Source: Kordiimonas sediminis (lineage in GTDB: Bacteria; Pseudomonadota; Alphaproteobacteria; Sphingomonadales; Kordiimonadaceae). From it: a DNA stretch of 64,000 nt. Position numbers and translations under genes: made by a program. Shown here piece after piece: positions 35,004-43,242 of the stretch. The stretch's first letter is position 1, and each line of letters starts with the position of its first letter. Where the stretch lies: assembly GCF_014656395.1 (NCBI RefSeq), contig NZ_BNCI01000001.1, positions 1,027,893 to 1,091,892 on the forward strand. The letters run 5' to 3'. The notes beneath the pieces were generated by a model. It did not search any database and had not been told where the DNA came from. It saw only the letters and a list, made by a program, of their open reading frames with translations.

Positions 35004-36500
35004 ATGACGTCTCCTGAACAGTCTATAATATTATTGCCGTATGGTTTCGCCCGGACGCACGGCTATGCCGCCTGTGATGGGGAGCCACTGACCGTTTACC
35101 GGCGGCAGGGGGCGTCACCCTTTATGCTCGGTGAAGTGCGCCGGGCGCTGGGCAGGCCTTTTGCGCTTCATACGCTCGCCACTGATGCGTTTGAACAATA
35201 TCTGTCTGATCAGTATGCAGCGGACAGCATTAGCGAGGATGCGGATGATGCGGCGGACGACACCAGCCTGTCTGACGCAATCGAAGGCATAGAGGTGCGC
35301 GCAGATCTGCTTGCCGGGGATGATGATGCACCTGTTATCCGGCTGATCAACAGCATTATGGCCCAGGCGGTGAAATCTGGCGCATCGGATGTGCATCTGG
35401 AACCATTTGATAGCCGCATGGCGGTCAGGCTTCGTATTGATGGTGTGCTGAAGGAAGTGGCTGGATTATCAGCAAAGCTGATCCCCTATCTTGTGTCACG
35501 GATCAAGGTAATGGCACGGCTGGACATTGCGGAAAAACGTATCCCGCAGGATGGACGTATCTCGCTTGGTTTTGGTGGCCAGACATTTGATGTTCGGGTG
35601 TCTACTTTGCCTGCCCGGTACGGCGAACGGGTGGTGCTGCGTATTCTGGATGCGGCACAGACCCGTATGGAATTGACTGACCTTGGTATCGGGGCGGATG
35701 TGCTGCCGCGCCTGCAGAAATCCCTTAGGGAACCGAACGGTATTTTGCTTGTCACCGGGCCGACGGGGTCGGGTAAAACCACAACACTTTACGCCGCGCT
35801 GTCACAGCTGAATGATCAACAGCGCAATATCATGACCGTGGAAGATCCGGTTGAATATGCCCTGAACGGCGTAAGCCAGACACAGGTAAATACCAAGGTT
35901 GGTATGACGTTTGCCTCTGGCCTGCGGGCCATATTGCGGCAGGATCCGGATGTTATCATGGTCGGCGAAGTTCGCGATATTGAAACCGCAGAAATGGCCG
36001 TGCAGGCCAGTCTGACCGGCCATTTGGTATTGTCGACGGTCCACACCAATAGTGCGATTGCCGCGGTGACACGCCTGCGCGACATGGGGGTTGAAAGTTT
36101 CTTACTGGCATCCACGGTAAAAGGCATTCTGGCGCAGCGTTTGGTGCGCCGCCTATGCGAACATTGCAAATCCCCGATTGCGGATGACGGGGCACACCGT
36201 GCGGCCCTTGGACTTGGCCGACAGGAGCCAGCCGATCTTCACGCAGCGGTGGGGTGTGCGCACTGTAACGGTACCGGTTACAAGGGCAGGATCGGTATCT
36301 ATGAGTATGTTGTCATCGACAACCATTTGCGGGCGATGATCCAGGACGGGACCAGTGAACAGGCGATGGCTCAGTATGCTTTTGCCGAGCATGACACCTT
36401 GTCGGACGCCGGGCTTAAACGGCTGCTGGCTGGCGACACTACTCTTGAAGAACTGCTGCGTGTAGCAACAGTGCCGGAGGACGGTGATGCCAGCCTATAA
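35004..36500 (+). CDS. gspE: Type II secretion ATPase GspE
   Basis: Cytoplasmic hexameric ATPase that drives pseudopilus assembly. The 498 residues contain an N-terminal GspE domain, then the catalytic core: Walker A GPTGSGKTTTLYA (K258), Asp box MTVEDPVEY, Walker B DPDVIMVGEVRD and the His box (LVLSTVHTNSA). The zinc-binding tetracysteine CEHC (C385/C388) and CAHC (C418/C421) is intact. The ATG at 35004 was chosen (AGGTG Shine-Dalgarno) over a TTG at 34959 inside gspD. Its 3' end overlaps gspF by 14 nt. Confidence 0.96.
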   Translation: MTSPEQSIILLPYGFARTHGYAACDGEPLTVYRRQGASPFMLGEVRRALGRPFALHTLATDAFEQYLSDQYAADSISEDADDAADDTSLSDAIEGIEVRADLLAGDDDAPVIRLINSIMAQAVKSGASDVHLEPFDSRMAVRLRIDGVLKEVAGLSAKLIPYLVSRIKVMARLDIAEKRIPQDGRISLGFGGQTFDVRVSTLPARYGERVVLRILDAAQTRMELTDLGIGADVLPRLQKSLREPNGILLVTGPTGSGKTTTLYAALSQLNDQQRNIMTVEDPVEYALNGVSQTQVNTKVGMTFASGLRAILRQDPDVIMVGEVRDIETAEMAVQASLTGHLVLSTVHTNSAIAAVTRLRDMGVESFLLASTVKGILAQRLVRRLCEHCKSPIADDGAHRAALGLGRQEPADLHAAVGCAHCNGTGYKGRIGIYEYVVIDNHLRAMIQDGTSEQAMAQYAFAEHDTLSDAGLKRLLAGDTTLEELLRVATVPEDGDASL

Positions 36501-37728
36501 TTATCAGGCATTTGACACGAAGGGTAAAACGCAGAAGGGCGTTATTGCAGCCGATAGCGGCCGCGATGCGCGGGCGCGGCTGAAAGGCATGCATCTGTTT
36601 CCGATATCGGTTGAACCTGCGCGTCAGGGTCAGACGGGTGCGGGCAATAGACCACTGACATTATGGCAGCGTCTCGAGGGCCGGACAGACAGAGTTTCGC
36701 ATAAAGACCTTGTTATGGTGCTGCGGCAGCTGGCTACTATTATCGCAACAGGCAGTCCGGTAGAGGAAGCACTGTTGGCGATACTGCAACAGGCAGACAA
36801 ACCATCGGTAAAAAGGGTGTTTACCCGTATGCGGTCCGAGGTTGTGGAAGGTAGGCCCCTGTCGCACGCGATGATGGCCGAACCGCGCAGCTTCCCACGC
36901 CATGTGTGTGCCATGGTTGCAGCGGCTGAAACAACAGGTGATTTGGGGCGCGTTCTGGAAAAGATCGCGGATCAGGCAGAGAAAGCCGAGGAAATGAATG
37001 CCAAGGTGCAGGCTGCGCTCGTGTATCCTGCGGTTTTGGCGGTGGTTGCTATCGGTGTTGTCTCCATCCTGATGGTTTTTGTGGTGCCCAAGGTGGTGTC
37101 ACAATTCGACAGTTTCGGGGCGGATTTGCCCGTGCTGACACGGCTTGTTGTTACCGTTTCTGATTTTCTTGTCTCCTACGGGTGGCTTCTTTTACTGGTG
37201 CTAAGTGTGGGCGCGGTACTGGGACGGTTGGCGCTTCTGCAGAATGGTATCCAGCGCCGGGCACACCGCGGCCTTTTGATGCTGCCACTGGTAGGCAATG
37301 TAATTAAAAAGGCAGAAAGCGCACGTTTTGCCCGTACCTTTGGCACCTTGATTGATAGTGGTAGTCCCGTCACAGACAGTCTTCGGTCCGCCAGAGAAAC
37401 CCTGAAAAATGCCTTCATCAGAGATGAGATGAATAAGGTTCAGAAGGATGTTGAGGCAGGCCGCAGCGTGGCAAGTGCCTTGGGTGGGTTGGCGCTATTT
37501 TCCCCCATGATGGTGTCCCTGGCTGCCGCCGGGGAAAAAAGCGGCAAGCTGGGCCAGCTCATGCTGTCGGTTGCTGAGTATTTGGACCGGGATTTCGATA
37601 GTTTTACCAAAACAGCTTTAAGCCTCCTGGAGCCCCTGATCGTGATTGTGATGGGGGGCATTGTGGGGCTGATTATCATGGCGATTATGCTGCCCATTCT
37701 GCAGCTGAACAGCCTGGTATTATCCTGA
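36487..37728 (+). CDS. gspF: Type II secretion inner-membrane platform protein GspF
   Basis: Polytopic inner-membrane protein at the base of the pseudopilus. About 413 residues, with two copies of the T2SF domain (about 65-190 and 270-395) and three long hydrophobic helices (about 170-195, 220-245, 375-405). The N-terminus MPAYNYQAFDTKGKTQKGVI is typical. GGAGG at 36475-36479 favours ATG 36487 over the GTG at 36484. It overlaps gspE, and gspG follows after 8 nt. Confidence 0.95.
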   Translation: MPAYNYQAFDTKGKTQKGVIAADSGRDARARLKGMHLFPISVEPARQGQTGAGNRPLTLWQRLEGRTDRVSHKDLVMVLRQLATIIATGSPVEEALLAILQQADKPSVKRVFTRMRSEVVEGRPLSHAMMAEPRSFPRHVCAMVAAAETTGDLGRVLEKIADQAEKAEEMNAKVQAALVYPAVLAVVAIGVVSILMVFVVPKVVSQFDSFGADLPVLTRLVVTVSDFLVSYGWLLLLVLSVGAVLGRLALLQNGIQRRAHRGLLMLPLVGNVIKKAESARFARTFGTLIDSGSPVTDSLRSARETLKNAFIRDEMNKVQKDVEAGRSVASALGGLALFSPMMVSLAAAGEKSGKLGQLMLSVAEYLDRDFDSFTKTALSLLEPLIVIVMGGIVGLIIMAIMLPILQLNSLVLS

Positions 37729-37736
37729 AGGAATAT

Positions 37737-38183
37737 ATGATGAACAGGTTTGCAAAATTTTTATCCCTTGATGCAGCGTCTGTCACAGATGAAGACGGAT
37801 TTTCCCTGATTGAATTGATGGTGGTGATTGTCATCATCGGTCTGTTGACGACTGTTGTGGTGATTAATGTGATGCCCAGTCAGGACCGGGCCATGGTCGA
37901 AAAAGCCCGTGCTGATGTCCGTCTGATTGAACAGGCGCTGGATATGTACCGTATGGACGCTCTTAAATATCCTGCTATGGAGGATGGGCTGGATGTGCTT
38001 GTACATGCCAAGGGCGGTTTACGCACAGAAGGATATATTCGGTCCCTGCCAAAAGACCCGTGGGGTAACGAATACCAGTATTTAATTCCTGGCGAGCACG
38101 GTGCCATTGATGTCTTTTCTTACGGGGCAGATGGCCGTTTGGGTGGTGAAGGAATGAACGCCGATATCGGGAATTGGGAATAA
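37737..38183 (+). CDS. gspG: Type II secretion major pseudopilin GspG
   Basis: Major subunit of the periplasmic pseudopilus. The 148-residue prepilin has the cleavage site DEDG|FSLIELMVVIVIIG (after G21) with the conserved Glu at mature position 5 (E26). The globular part holds LIEQALDMYRMDALKYP and PKDPWGNEYQYLIPG. The C-terminus FSYGADGRLGGEGMNADIGNW is the canonical calcium-binding end of GspG. The leader is longer (21 residues) than in enterobacterial GspG. It would be processed by the short prepilin peptidase at 25.8 kb. Confidence 0.96.
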   Translation: MMNRFAKFLSLDAASVTDEDGFSLIELMVVIVIIGLLTTVVVINVMPSQDRAMVEKARADVRLIEQALDMYRMDALKYPAMEDGLDVLVHAKGGLRTEGYIRSLPKDPWGNEYQYLIPGEHGAIDVFSYGADGRLGGEGMNADIGNWE

Positions 38184-38216
38184 GGGGCGCCCTTTTATTT
38201 CTATAAGGCTCATAGC

Positions 38217-38591
38217 ATGACAGCAGCACAGACATATGATGAGGGTTTCTCGCTGGTAGAGTTGATGATGGCGATTGCCATATTGGCGATCGTGGGTGTT
38301 GCCCTTATGTCCAGTCAGACAGCAACGGTTCGTTCTGCGTCATACATGCAAACGAAGGCGCTGGCGCAGATTGTTGCGGCAAATCGTCTTGCAGCTTACG
38401 AGTTTAGTGAACAGGCTTTGGTTGCGGGTATGGATGCCGGCCGGGAAGAACAGATGGGGCAGTCCTTTGACTGGACGGCGAAACTTTCCCGTGTGCAAAA
38501 TGGACGGTTAATGCTGCTGCGTATTTCTGTCTCGCCGCTTGGCGGCCGTCCCGTTTATGAAACAGTGGCATTGCGGGTGACCAAGTCATGA
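38217..38591 (+). CDS. gspI: Type II secretion minor pseudopilin GspI
   Basis: Minor pseudopilin of the pseudopilus tip complex. The 124-residue prepilin has site YDEG|FSLVELMMAIAILAIVGVAL (G10, E15). It has the GspI-like helix QTKALAQIVAANRLAAYEF and a short C-terminal sheet (FDWTAKLSRVQNGRLMLLRISVSP). Small size and the ANRLA helix favour GspI over GspH. That leaves no gspH between gspG and this gene. Its stop overlaps the gspJ start by 4 nt (ATGA). Confidence 0.82.
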   Translation: MTAAQTYDEGFSLVELMMAIAILAIVGVALMSSQTATVRSASYMQTKALAQIVAANRLAAYEFSEQALVAGMDAGREEQMGQSFDWTAKLSRVQNGRLMLLRISVSPLGGRPVYETVALRVTKS

Positions 38592-39226
38592 CGACAGGGC
38601 CTGCCAATAAACTTTGTCAGTGTGATGAAGGGTTCAGCCTTGTTGAGGTGCTAGTCGGCGTGATGCTGTTGTCCCTCGTGTCTATTGTTGGGGCTTCCCT
38701 GCTTTACGGCCATGAAGAAGCACGGGTGCGGGCGCAAAATGTGACGGCTGATATGCAGGCGCTGGTGTCTTTCCGTGCCGTGCTGGATGATGATTTGCGC
38801 CACATTGCCAAACGTCCTGCCCGTGATAGTCAGGGGAATCAGGACAGGCGGTTTTTTGTCGGTGGGGCAGTCGCCGATAATCTGCTCCTGTCGTTTGTAC
38901 GGACAAGTCATACCGCATCCGAAATGGATAAACGGTTGCCAGCCGTGCAGCATGTCACTTATGCCCTTGTGGATAATAGATTTGTGCGGACAATCACCCG
39001 CCGCCCGGATGCAGTGGATGAAGCTGATCTGATCAGTAGCGTCCTTCTTTCTGATATTAGGGATGTTCGTGTGCGTTTCAAAAAAGGATCACAGTGGTTC
39101 AGCGACTGGACAGCGACCTTAGGGGCCGCGGAAGAAATCCCTGATCTGGTCGAGCTGACCGTGACCCATGAGCAAACTGGCCGCAAAAGTGTGCACCTGA
39201 TTGGGGCGGAGGTCATAGGCCTATGA
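38588..39226 (+). CDS. gspJ: Type II secretion minor pseudopilin GspJ
   Basis: Minor pseudopilin, tip complex partner of GspI and GspK. The 212-residue prepilin has site CDEG|FSLVEVLVGVMLLSLVSIVG (G15, E20). Its globular domain includes FRAVLDDDLRHIAKRPARDSQG and late strands such as IPDLVELTVTHEQTG, as in the T2SSJ family. Translationally coupled at both ends: 4-nt overlaps with gspI and gspK. Confidence 0.87.
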   Translation: MTTGPANKLCQCDEGFSLVEVLVGVMLLSLVSIVGASLLYGHEEARVRAQNVTADMQALVSFRAVLDDDLRHIAKRPARDSQGNQDRRFFVGGAVADNLLLSFVRTSHTASEMDKRLPAVQHVTYALVDNRFVRTITRRPDAVDEADLISSVLLSDIRDVRVRFKKGSQWFSDWTATLGAAEEIPDLVELTVTHEQTGRKSVHLIGAEVIGL

Positions 39227-40239
39227 TGAGCCGATTATATACCAGGCTATTCACCCAATCTTCAGGGCTACTTCGGGAGGACGGCGCGGCACTGGTGACA
39301 GTGATGTTGTTGGTCGCCATGATGAGTTCTGTCGCAGTGATTGCCTTTGATCAGATAGGGGCAGCGGTCCGATCGGTGACAGCGGAGACACAGAAGGCAC
39401 AGGCCAAGCGTTATGCACTGGGCGGCGAGGTGTTGGCGCAGGATATGATTGGCCAGATTGCTGATCTGCCCGTGGCGATGCAGTCGGTGGAACAGTCTGT
39501 GTCTTATCCCGTAAGTGGGGGTGCCATTTCCGGCAGCCTGCAGGACGCCAGCAATTGTTTCAATATCAATAGCCTGGTAACGCGGGACGGGCGGGGCGGC
39601 TTTTCCGCGGACCAAAGATCGGCCGAGGAATACGGCCGGTTGCTGCAGTCGCTTGGCATTACGGGCACCTTGCAAATGACGCTTGTCAGCAGTCTGGTGG
39701 ACTGGATGGACACAGACCGCCAGCCCGGCCCGCTTGGGGCAGAGGATGCGGCTTACAGTGCCCTGCCGGAACCATACAGGGCCGCGAATACACCCATGGT
39801 GGACGTATCAGAAATTCGGTTGGTAAAGGGATATACAAAAGCTCTGCAATCACAGCTGTTACCGTATCTCTGTGTTGGTGAAATTGGCATGCCTGCACCT
39901 TATAATCTGCAATCAATGCAGGCGCATCATACGCCGATTTTGATGTCACTGCTTGGTGACCGTATCACACAGAGCGAAGCCCAGCAGTTGATCACCCGTC
40001 ACGGCGGGGCAGGACGGACCGATCATATCAGTAGCTTTTGGCGCGATGACGCGTTCAGAAATATAGAGATCAGCCAACAGACAAGAACCCGTCTTGGCCT
40101 AATACCTACCCGGTTCGGTGTCAGAATAACGGTATCGTACGGTGACGTTACCCTAGGCTTACGGTCAGAATTTCTTCAAACATCAGGCGGTGCTGTAAAA
40201 CTGGTTAGCCGCCGTTACATGGGGGGAGCGAAAGCATGA
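39223..40239 (+). CDS. gspK: Type II secretion minor pseudopilin GspK
   Basis: Large minor pseudopilin capping the pseudopilus. The 338-residue protein has an N-terminal hydrophobic pilin-like helix after G21 (REDG|AALVTVMLLVAMM). Mature position 5 is Thr rather than Glu, as expected for GspK. A large insertion follows (ASNCFNINSLV, LVDWMDTDRQPGPLGAEDAAYSAL, helix-hairpin-type region LLGDRITQSEAQQLI). The N-terminal CFNINS and DWxDxD stretches are family hallmarks. It overlaps gspJ and gspL by 4 nt each. Confidence 0.9.
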   Translation: MMSRLYTRLFTQSSGLLREDGAALVTVMLLVAMMSSVAVIAFDQIGAAVRSVTAETQKAQAKRYALGGEVLAQDMIGQIADLPVAMQSVEQSVSYPVSGGAISGSLQDASNCFNINSLVTRDGRGGFSADQRSAEEYGRLLQSLGITGTLQMTLVSSLVDWMDTDRQPGPLGAEDAAYSALPEPYRAANTPMVDVSEIRLVKGYTKALQSQLLPYLCVGEIGMPAPYNLQSMQAHHTPILMSLLGDRITQSEAQQLITRHGGAGRTDHISSFWRDDAFRNIEISQQTRTRLGLIPTRFGVRITVSYGDVTLGLRSEFLQTSGGAVKLVSRRYMGGAKA

Positions 40240-41357
40240 CCCATATCTATACTTTAGAGGAAGGTGGCACCTTTCCTGCGGCGGGCGCGGCCCCTTCCGA
40301 GGCGTTTGGTGCCGAGCCTGTTTTTCTGGTTCTTGATGGTCGTGATGTCAGTGTGTTCAAGGTGGATATGCCCGACCTGCCGACGGATAAACTTAACCGG
40401 GTTTTGCCTTCAATCATGGAAGAAATGATTGCCGGTGATGTGGCGGATCATCATTTTGCTTTGGTATCGCCCCCTGAAGAAAATAAAGAAAGGCAAGCTG
40501 GTTTGGTGGCGGTCATCCGGCGTACTGTGCTGGATACTGCGCTCGAACAGGCACAGCAACAGGGTATCAATGTTGCAGGGGTTACCTGTGAGTATTTGCT
40601 ACTGGCGGTGCCGGATCACGCCGATCATGGCTTAGAGTCGTGCGATTCGAGTGAATCGAAAGAATCGAAAGAATCGGAGAAGAGCAGGTCCACCGGTCCT
40701 GCGGTCAGGCAATCAGGAGACTGTGTACTGGTGCGGTTCCATGACGGAACCGGGCTTAAGATAGAAGATAGTCTTACCGCAGATGTTCTGGACGGGGTGG
40801 ATACGCTGGAGGCGGTAACCGTCCCGCCATCCCCGGCTATATCCTTTTTACAAGGTCCCTATGCACCGGGTGTGCCGTTCCAGGCATTGGTTTGGTGGTT
40901 CCGGCGATCCGCTGTTTTATTCTTTGCGCTGGTCACGGTGTGGGGTGCGTTCTCGTACACACAGATGATCAGGAATGTTGACGCACGGGACAGGTTCGAT
41001 ACTGAGGCTATCTCGGTATTTCGCGCAGCCTATCCAGACGTTAAGCGGGTCGTGAATGTAGAGGCACAGGCAAGGGCCAAGGCCGCGTCTGGAAGTCAGG
41101 CAGGAAAGCATTTCCTGTATTTTACAAGCCTTGTCACTGAGGCTGTTGGTACATCCAACACACTTGCACTTGATGCAGTACGGTATGATGCGGGCCTTGG
41201 TACCTACAGTGTGGTCCTTCGCCACCGGACATTTTCAGATGCCGAGGAGTTTCTCTCAGCGCTGAAGGCTGCGGGTCTTTCGGCTCAAAGCGGTAACAGT
41301 CGCCAGGAAGGCGCAGATATTTATACCGAAATAACGGTAGGGGGTGTGCTGCGATGA
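40236..41357 (+). CDS. gspL: Type II secretion assembly platform protein GspL
   Basis: Bitopic inner-membrane protein that recruits GspE. The 373-residue protein has a cytoplasmic actin-like domain (about 1-200), one transmembrane helix (about 225-245, SAVLFFALVTVWGAFSY) and a periplasmic ferredoxin-like domain (about 265-373). Identity rests on position in the operon, topology and LPSIMEEMIAGDVADHHFAL, typical of GspL. Within the cytoplasmic domain a Ser/Lys/Glu low-complexity stretch (about residues 138-150) is encoded by a 9-nt tandem repeat at 40652-40680. Overlaps gspK and gspM by 4 nt. Confidence 0.88.
   Translation: MTHIYTLEEGGTFPAAGAAPSEAFGAEPVFLVLDGRDVSVFKVDMPDLPTDKLNRVLPSIMEEMIAGDVADHHFALVSPPEENKERQAGLVAVIRRTVLDTALEQAQQQGINVAGVTCEYLLLAVPDHADHGLESCDSSESKESKESEKSRSTGPAVRQSGDCVLVRFHDGTGLKIEDSLTADVLDGVDTLEAVTVPPSPAISFLQGPYAPGVPFQALVWWFRRSAVLFFALVTVWGAFSYTQMIRNVDARDRFDTEAISVFRAAYPDVKRVVNVEAQARAKAASGSQAGKHFLYFTSLVTEAVGTSNTLALDAVRYDAGLGTYSVVLRHRTFSDAEEFLSALKAAGLSAQSGNSRQEGADIYTEITVGGVLR
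40652..40681 (+). repeat. 9-nt tandem repeat inside gspL
   Basis: GAATCGAAA occurs twice in tandem and is followed by a third degenerate unit (GAATCGGAG), giving a Glu-Ser-Lys run in the linker of GspL. The unit length is a multiple of three, so copy-number change would lengthen or shorten the linker without a frameshift. Confidence 0.75.
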
Positions 41358-41839
41358 CCACTATGACACTCAGTAAGCGCGAGAAGCGCTTGATCATAAC
41401 CGCTAGCCTTATGGCGGTTCCGGTCCTTGGGTATCTTCTGATCTACCGTCCGGTAACGGAAATGGTCCGGTTGTCGGCGCAGGAAGCCAGCAGCAGCGCC
41501 GCCCGGCTTGATCGGGTTAAGACATATATTACGGATACGAAACAAAATGGGCAGGCCAATAATCTTTCGGCGGGCAAAAGTCTGCGCACTATCATGACTG
41601 AATCGTCATCGGCCGCTGGTGTTTCGATCAATCGATTGCAGCCGGGGTCGGATGGTGGGTTGACGGTCTGGCTGAATGCAGTAGAGGCACCCAAATTATT
41701 CTCCTGGCTTACCGTTTTGGAAGATGAATACGGGGTGTCTGCCGTAAAGGCTTCTGTTCAGAAAACGCAGGGCGACACAACTACAACCGGCAGCGTTACA
41801 GCGCAGGTAACCTTTGGTGCGCTTGGTAGTGCACAGTAA
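41354..41839 (+). CDS. gspM: Type II secretion platform protein GspM
   Basis: Small bitopic inner-membrane partner of GspL. The 161 residues have one N-terminal transmembrane helix (about 14-31, LIITASLMAVPVLGYLLIY) and a periplasmic ferredoxin-like domain (SLRTIMTESSSAAGVSINRLQPG, WLTVLEDEYGVSAVKASVQ). The T2SSM pattern is weak but clear, and operon position after gspL supports it. The start overlaps gspL by 4 nt. Confidence 0.9.
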   Translation: MTTMTLSKREKRLIITASLMAVPVLGYLLIYRPVTEMVRLSAQEASSSAARLDRVKTYITDTKQNGQANNLSAGKSLRTIMTESSSAAGVSINRLQPGSDGGLTVWLNAVEAPKLFSWLTVLEDEYGVSAVKASVQKTQGDTTTTGSVTAQVTFGALGSAQ

Positions 41840-41860
41840 GCCTGAATGGGAAGGATGAAC

Positions 41861-42604
41861 ATGCCCCCTTTTTCAAAGCCACTTGGGTTCCGCGCACTGG
41901 TCATAGTGTTTGCCCTGACAGTTGCGGGCACGGTTTTTCTGTCCCTGCCAGTGTCCTTGGTCACCGCGCGCTTGCCCGCGTTTGTTTCTGTTGCCGGGTC
42001 GGAAGGCACGCTGTTCAGTGGCCGCCTGTTTGGGGTGCAGGCTGGTGCAGTACGACTTGATACCGTTGATCTGGATTTTGATAGAATGCCGTTATTGGCG
42101 GGCAAGCTTGCCGGGACTGTTCGTTTTGATGCGCCGGACTTGTCTGGAACTGCTGATCTTTCGTCCCTACGGGGGTCGGATGCGGTCATTCGCACGGGCA
42201 GCATACAGGGATTTGGCATGCTTACAGTCGCTGGCCAGAATGTGCGTTACCGGTCAGACGTGACGCTGTCTACAATCCGTCTGGAGCCTGCGGCGGGCTG
42301 CATAGGCGGCAGTGTAGAGATGCGTCTTGTCGCAGATGTACCAGCACTGGTACCAGAATTGGCGGTGATATTTGGGGATACGGTAGAAATGACGGGCGGT
42401 GGTTCGTGTCAAAATGGGCGTTTGAATGTGGATTTACGGTCGCCTGACGGGCGCACAGGCATAACACTGCAGATCGAAGCATATCATGTTCAATCAGCAC
42501 AGCTGTGGATGAAGACCCAGCAGCAAGAGCAACCAGACCCATCCCTTGGTCATTTCCGGCGAATAGAGGACCGATTGGTTGCGGATATTGATTTTGTAAG
42601 ATAA
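41861..42604 (+). CDS. gspN: Type II secretion protein GspN
   Basis: Inner-membrane anchored periplasmic protein of some type II systems, role poorly defined. About 247 residues: a short cytoplasmic N-terminus, one transmembrane helix (about 9-30) and a periplasmic beta-rich domain starting SVAGSEGTLFSGRLFGVQAGAVRLDTVDLDF, the family signature. Three in-frame ATGs (41846, 41855, 41861) exist. 41861 has the best Shine-Dalgarno (GGGAAGGA, 8-9 nt upstream). It is the last recognisable gsp gene. Confidence 0.87.
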   Translation: MPPFSKPLGFRALVIVFALTVAGTVFLSLPVSLVTARLPAFVSVAGSEGTLFSGRLFGVQAGAVRLDTVDLDFDRMPLLAGKLAGTVRFDAPDLSGTADLSSLRGSDAVIRTGSIQGFGMLTVAGQNVRYRSDVTLSTIRLEPAAGCIGGSVEMRLVADVPALVPELAVIFGDTVEMTGGGSCQNGRLNVDLRSPDGRTGITLQIEAYHVQSAQLWMKTQQQEQPDPSLGHFRRIEDRLVADIDFVR

Positions 42605-42635
42605 CGTCCGCTGGCATTGGAACGGAGAAGAACGC

Positions 42636-43181
42636 ATGCAGATTCAGACACTGATAAAAACCCTGATGATCCCGTCAGCATTGCTGTTGGTGTCTGCCTG
42701 CAACTCTGTGACCAGTGCAGAGAAAAACGTAGCTGCGACTGCACCAGCGCCAGAAAGTGCCGGCGAAGAACACCACCATGTTCACCCGCCGTCTATGGAA
42801 CATCGGGAAACGCTTCTGGGCGCATTGCCTGCAGAAGAATTAAGCATTGGTTCCTGTAAGCTGTTTTTGTGGGCAATACAGGATGACAGACCGCTTGTCT
42901 TTATTCAGGAAGGCCGCAGCGATACTGCGGTGGTCAACCTGCGCGGTCAAAAGACTGTGTTAACCAGAACAGCGGCGGAAGACCCATTTGCCACCGGTGC
43001 CTACACCGCGCAGACATTCCAGTATCAGGACTTAACGATCGAGGTTGATCTGCGCCCGGAAGCACAATCCTCGGTTATGGACGGCATAAAGATTCCGCAC
43101 GGATTGATCGCTCTGTCTGATGCAGCAGGGCAGCAGGTAATTCTGTCCGTAACCGGGCTGTATGGGTGCAGAACACGCTAG
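42636..43181 (+). CDS. Small lipoprotein with His-rich segment, unknown function
   Basis: A 181-residue predicted lipoprotein: signal peptide ending in LVSAC (Cys22), then an Ala/Pro/Glu linker and a His-rich stretch EEHHHVHPPSMEH (about 45-57) that could bind metal ions. The remaining ~115 residues look like a compact beta domain (CKLFLWAIQDDRPLVFIQEG). I do not recognise the family. GGAGAAG precedes the ATG, 31 nt after gspN, so it is probably the last gene of the type II secretion operon. It could be a secretin-associated lipoprotein, which the operon otherwise lacks, but this is a guess. Confidence 0.75.
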   Translation: MQIQTLIKTLMIPSALLLVSACNSVTSAEKNVAATAPAPESAGEEHHHVHPPSMEHRETLLGALPAEELSIGSCKLFLWAIQDDRPLVFIQEGRSDTAVVNLRGQKTVLTRTAAEDPFATGAYTAQTFQYQDLTIEVDLRPEAQSSVMDGIKIPHGLIALSDAAGQQVILSVTGLYGCRTR

Positions 43182-43183
43182 AA

Positions 43184-43211
43184 CGCAGAAGGGCATAACT
43201 GCCTATCTGCG
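43184..43211. terminator. Imperfect hairpin between convergent genes
   Basis: CGCAGA-AG-GGCA-TAAC-TGCC-TA-TCTGCG forms a stem with one A-A mismatch and one G-U pair. It sits between the small lipoprotein gene (+) and the CoA-transferase gene (-). No T-run is seen, so its terminator role is uncertain. Confidence 0.35.
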
Positions 43212-43242
43212 CGTGTCCTCGATGAGACTATTTATCTGGCGG

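Noticed and set aside
40652-40681. Phase-variation switch in gspL
   Set aside because: The repeat unit is 9 nt, so changes in copy number keep the frame; at most it changes linker length.
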